Positions 62,355 to 64,000 of a stretch of 64,000 nt of DNA are shown piece after piece; the stretch's first letter is position 1, and each line of letters opens with the position of its first letter. The notes under the pieces are model-generated. The model saw only the letters and a list, made by a program, of their open reading frames with translations. It was not told the DNA's origin and searched no databases. Both the position numbers and the translations under genes were made by a program. This DNA is from Brevibacillus laterosporus LMG 15441. Lineage in GTDB: Bacteria; Bacillota; Bacilli; Brevibacillales; Brevibacillaceae. The stretch is taken from NCBI RefSeq assembly GCF_000219535.2, contig NZ_CP007806.1, positions 804,501-868,500 on the forward strand. The letters run 5' to 3'.

Positions 62355-63380
62355 TTACATGCCGCTATAAGAGTGTAATGTACCGTATCCACCAATGTTT
62401 TGAGCTTTTACTTCTTGAGGATTGGTTCCTGCGAAGCCACTTTGAAAAATGCTTGAAGCAGGAGAACTATAGTTTTGATAGCTTTGTTGAGCTTGTTGAG
62501 AAAAAGCTGGTGTTGCAAATCCTGCATTTAACGATCTAACCTCTTGCACATTAGTTCCAGCAAAACCAGGCTGGAATACACTGTTAGCCCCAGCATAGCT
62601 CACTGGACTGCTGTATGAAGGAGCTTGGAATTGATATGATTGAGTTTGCGGGATGTGAGCTTGGTACGGCTGTTGAGCTACAGTAGGCATAGAATAGCCG
62701 GCGTTCAAAGCGTGTACCTCATTTGCATTTGTACCTGCAAAGCCTGGGGTATACACACTGTTAATGTTACTGTTCATACCTTGAGATAAAGCAGTTCCTG
62801 CTTGGCCAGCGTTTAAATGGCGTACCTCTTGGACATTTGTACCAGCAAAACCAGGTTGGTACACGCTGTTTGCATTAGTAAATCCGCCTTGTACCGCATA
62901 GTTTTGGTTTTGTCCGTAAGCTAGGTTTGTTAGGCTTGCAACACCTGGTGTAGGCTGACCTGCGTTTTGAGCTCGTACTTCTTGAACGTTTGTGCCAGCA
63001 AAACCAGGCTGGAATATGCTATTTGCACCAGTGAATCCAACTTGTGTTGCATAATGTTGATTACCATAAGAAGGGACTTGTCCGTAAGCTTGATGTGCCA
63101 AAGCCGGAGCAGACTGACCTGCATTCAGAGCTCGAACCTCCTGAACATTTGTACCAGCAAAACCGGGGTTGAAAACACTGTTAGCAGTTCCATAACCACT
63201 TTGTGTCCCATAAGATGGGCTTGGTACTTGGCTAAAGGCTTGGGTTGTTGGATAAAAGCTATTGTTCAAAGCTTTTACCTCCTGCACATTTGTACCAGCG
63301 AAATTCGGATTGAAGATCGCGCTTGCAGGTCCAGACATTTGGTTGTAAGCAGAAGTATGATAATTTTGATTGTAGGTCAT
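62355..63380 (-). CDS. seven-repeat protein related to gamma-type small acid-soluble spore protein
   Basis: 341 residues. Seven copies of FAGTNVQEVRALN-type motifs begin at residues 27, 74, 127, 178, 214, 272 and 316, each preceded by NSVFxPG and separated by spacers rich in Gln, Tyr, Ala, Ser and Gly. The 13-residue core matches the FSKTNAQQVRKQN unit of Bacillus SspE (gamma-SASP) position by position at F, T, N, Q, V, R and N. Gamma-SASPs are about 85 residues with two or three units and serve as amino-acid reserve in spores. Here the usual GPR protease site (TEFASE) is absent. No signal peptide. GTG 63389 overlaps the Shine-Dalgarno; ATG 63380 is 8 bases after GGAGG. Confidence 0.65.
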   Translation of the reverse strand: MTYNQNYHTSAYNQMSGPASAIFNPNFAGTNVQEVKALNNSFYPTTQAFSQVPSPSYGTQSGYGTANSVFNPGFAGTNVQEVRALNAGQSAPALAHQAYGQVPSYGNQHYATQVGFTGANSIFQPGFAGTNVQEVRAQNAGQPTPGVASLTNLAYGQNQNYAVQGGFTNANSVYQPGFAGTNVQEVRHLNAGQAGTALSQGMNSNINSVYTPGFAGTNANEVHALNAGYSMPTVAQQPYQAHIPQTQSYQFQAPSYSSPVSYAGANSVFQPGFAGTNVQEVRSLNAGFATPAFSQQAQQSYQNYSSPASSIFQSGFAGTNPQEVKAQNIGGYGTLHSYSGM

Positions 63381-63461
63381 GTTGACCACCTCCTACCCTC
63401 AGTTTTTACCAACAAAGGAAACTCAATGCATGCAAAGGAAAAAAATTTCGTTTTTACTTAT

Positions 63462-63508
63462 AAAAAAACAGGGAACGGCATCAGTAGGATTGATGAGACT
63501 CCCTGTTT
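63462..63508 (-). terminator. intrinsic terminator of the antiporter gene
   Basis: ACAGGGA and TCCCTGT arms with an inner CATCA/TGATG helix. The T-run is on the - strand. Confidence 0.85.
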
Positions 63509-63579
63509 GTAAGCAATAGATGTGATTTGTAAATAAATTCAATTCTATTTAGCAATGTACCTTTTCAGTTAGTTTCTAT

Positions 63580-64000
63580 TTACGTTTCATTCGTTCTAGG
63601 AATTCTCATGTGCTCTTCTTCCTTTTGAACATGCTCCTCTTCTCGATTAGAACGCTCTTCCGAAAATAATTGCTTAATCCTCTTCTGCTCTGCTTTCGGC
63701 CCAAGCACGTACAAGATATCACCTGCTTGTAAAATGGTATCTCCCTTTGGTATCAGCAATTTTTTCCCTCTGATAATCGCGTTTACTAGTGCCTGGTCAG
63801 ACAATTGAAGATCAAGCAGATTGGTACCCACGACATTGCTGTTTTCCCGAATGTGAACTTCAATCATTTCAGCGTTGGTTTTTGCAAGCGAAACTAGTTC
63901 CATGCTATAGGGAGCTACTGTCTTTTCCCCTTTAGAAAAGCCAAACCAGTTGGCAAGCGGCGAAATAGTCGCTCCTTGAATAAGAGCAGAGGTTAAGACA
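63580..64000 (-). CDS. potassium/proton antiporter of the CPA1 family, C-terminal part (start outside window)
   Basis: 140 residues visible; the frame runs off the window edge at 64000. The first part, LTSALIQGATISPLANWFGF, is the end of the Na+/H+ exchanger membrane domain of CPA1 proteins. It is followed by a TrkA-C (RCK_C) domain (MIEVHIRENSNVVGTNLLDLQLSDQALVNAIIRGKKLLIPKGDTILQAGDILYVLGPK) that senses ligand in the cytosol, and a charged tail. This domain pair is that of NhaP2/CvrA-like K+/H+ antiporters. It exports cations in exchange for protons. Confidence 0.85.
   Translation of the reverse strand, partial: VLTSALIQGATISPLANWFGFSKGEKTVAPYSMELVSLAKTNAEMIEVHIRENSNVVGTNLLDLQLSDQALVNAIIRGKKLLIPKGDTILQAGDILYVLGPKAEQKRIKQLFSEERSNREEEHVQKEEEHMRIPRTNET

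Overview
The window looks like chromosomal DNA of a moderately AT-rich, spore-forming Firmicute of the Brevibacillus group, most like Brevibacillus laterosporus. This is inferred from the petrobactin (asb) operon, SpoVR, a large secreted GH18 chitinase, SLH-anchored surface proteins, Gram-positive leader peptides and strong AGGAGG ribosome binding sites. No rRNA, tRNA, CRISPR array or prophage was seen. Genes are dense, mostly on the + strand, and most units end in clear intrinsic terminators.

Left part (1-24 kb): the end of a 2,3-diaminopropionate module (sbnA 3' end, sbnB) stops at a terminator split by an IS3-family element (1748-3026). Then come spoVR, a CitA/DcuS-type two-component system, an AEC transporter plus D-lactate dehydrogenase unit preceded by two Rex-like boxes, a secreted five-repeat protein, an OmpR-type two-component system, and a MacAB-like adaptor/ATPase/permease operon. 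The repeat protein and the efflux operon share an 18-bp motif upstream that carries an 11-bp direct repeat, so both may be targets of the response regulator encoded between them. An AtxA/Mga-like PRD regulator, an HD-GYP protein, a GlcD-type oxidase, a truncated DUF606 transporter, a GNAT, and a divergent LysR/PfpI pair follow.

Middle (25-41 kb): an apparently AT-richer accessory stretch holds an XRE-TPR (RRNPP-like) regulator followed at once by a 46-residue signal-peptide ORF that resembles a Phr/NprX pheromone precursor. It also holds a gene-free segment able to fold into two perfect hairpins, a small secreted protein and a lipoprotein. Next are a multidomain chitinase on the - strand, an ascorbate-type PTS (IIA, IIB, IIC) with a cre site, and a complete fructose PTS operon (fruR-fruK-fruA) with ptsH and ptsI directly behind it. 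Arrays of short, helically phased repeats surround the fru promoter.

Right part (41-64 kb): a Fur-box-controlled petrobactin operon asbABCDEF; a 926-residue SLH-anchored protein with an apparently inactivated phosphatase-superfamily domain; ArsR, DUF423 and hemolysin III genes; a DEAD-box RNA helicase behind a leader with tandem terminators; a TolC-family protein in what should be a single-membrane cell; a methyltransferase with a VanRS-type two-component system; a YeiH transporter; three small unknown genes; a seven-repeat protein related to gamma-type SASP; and the 3' end of a CPA1 antiporter gene cut by the window edge.
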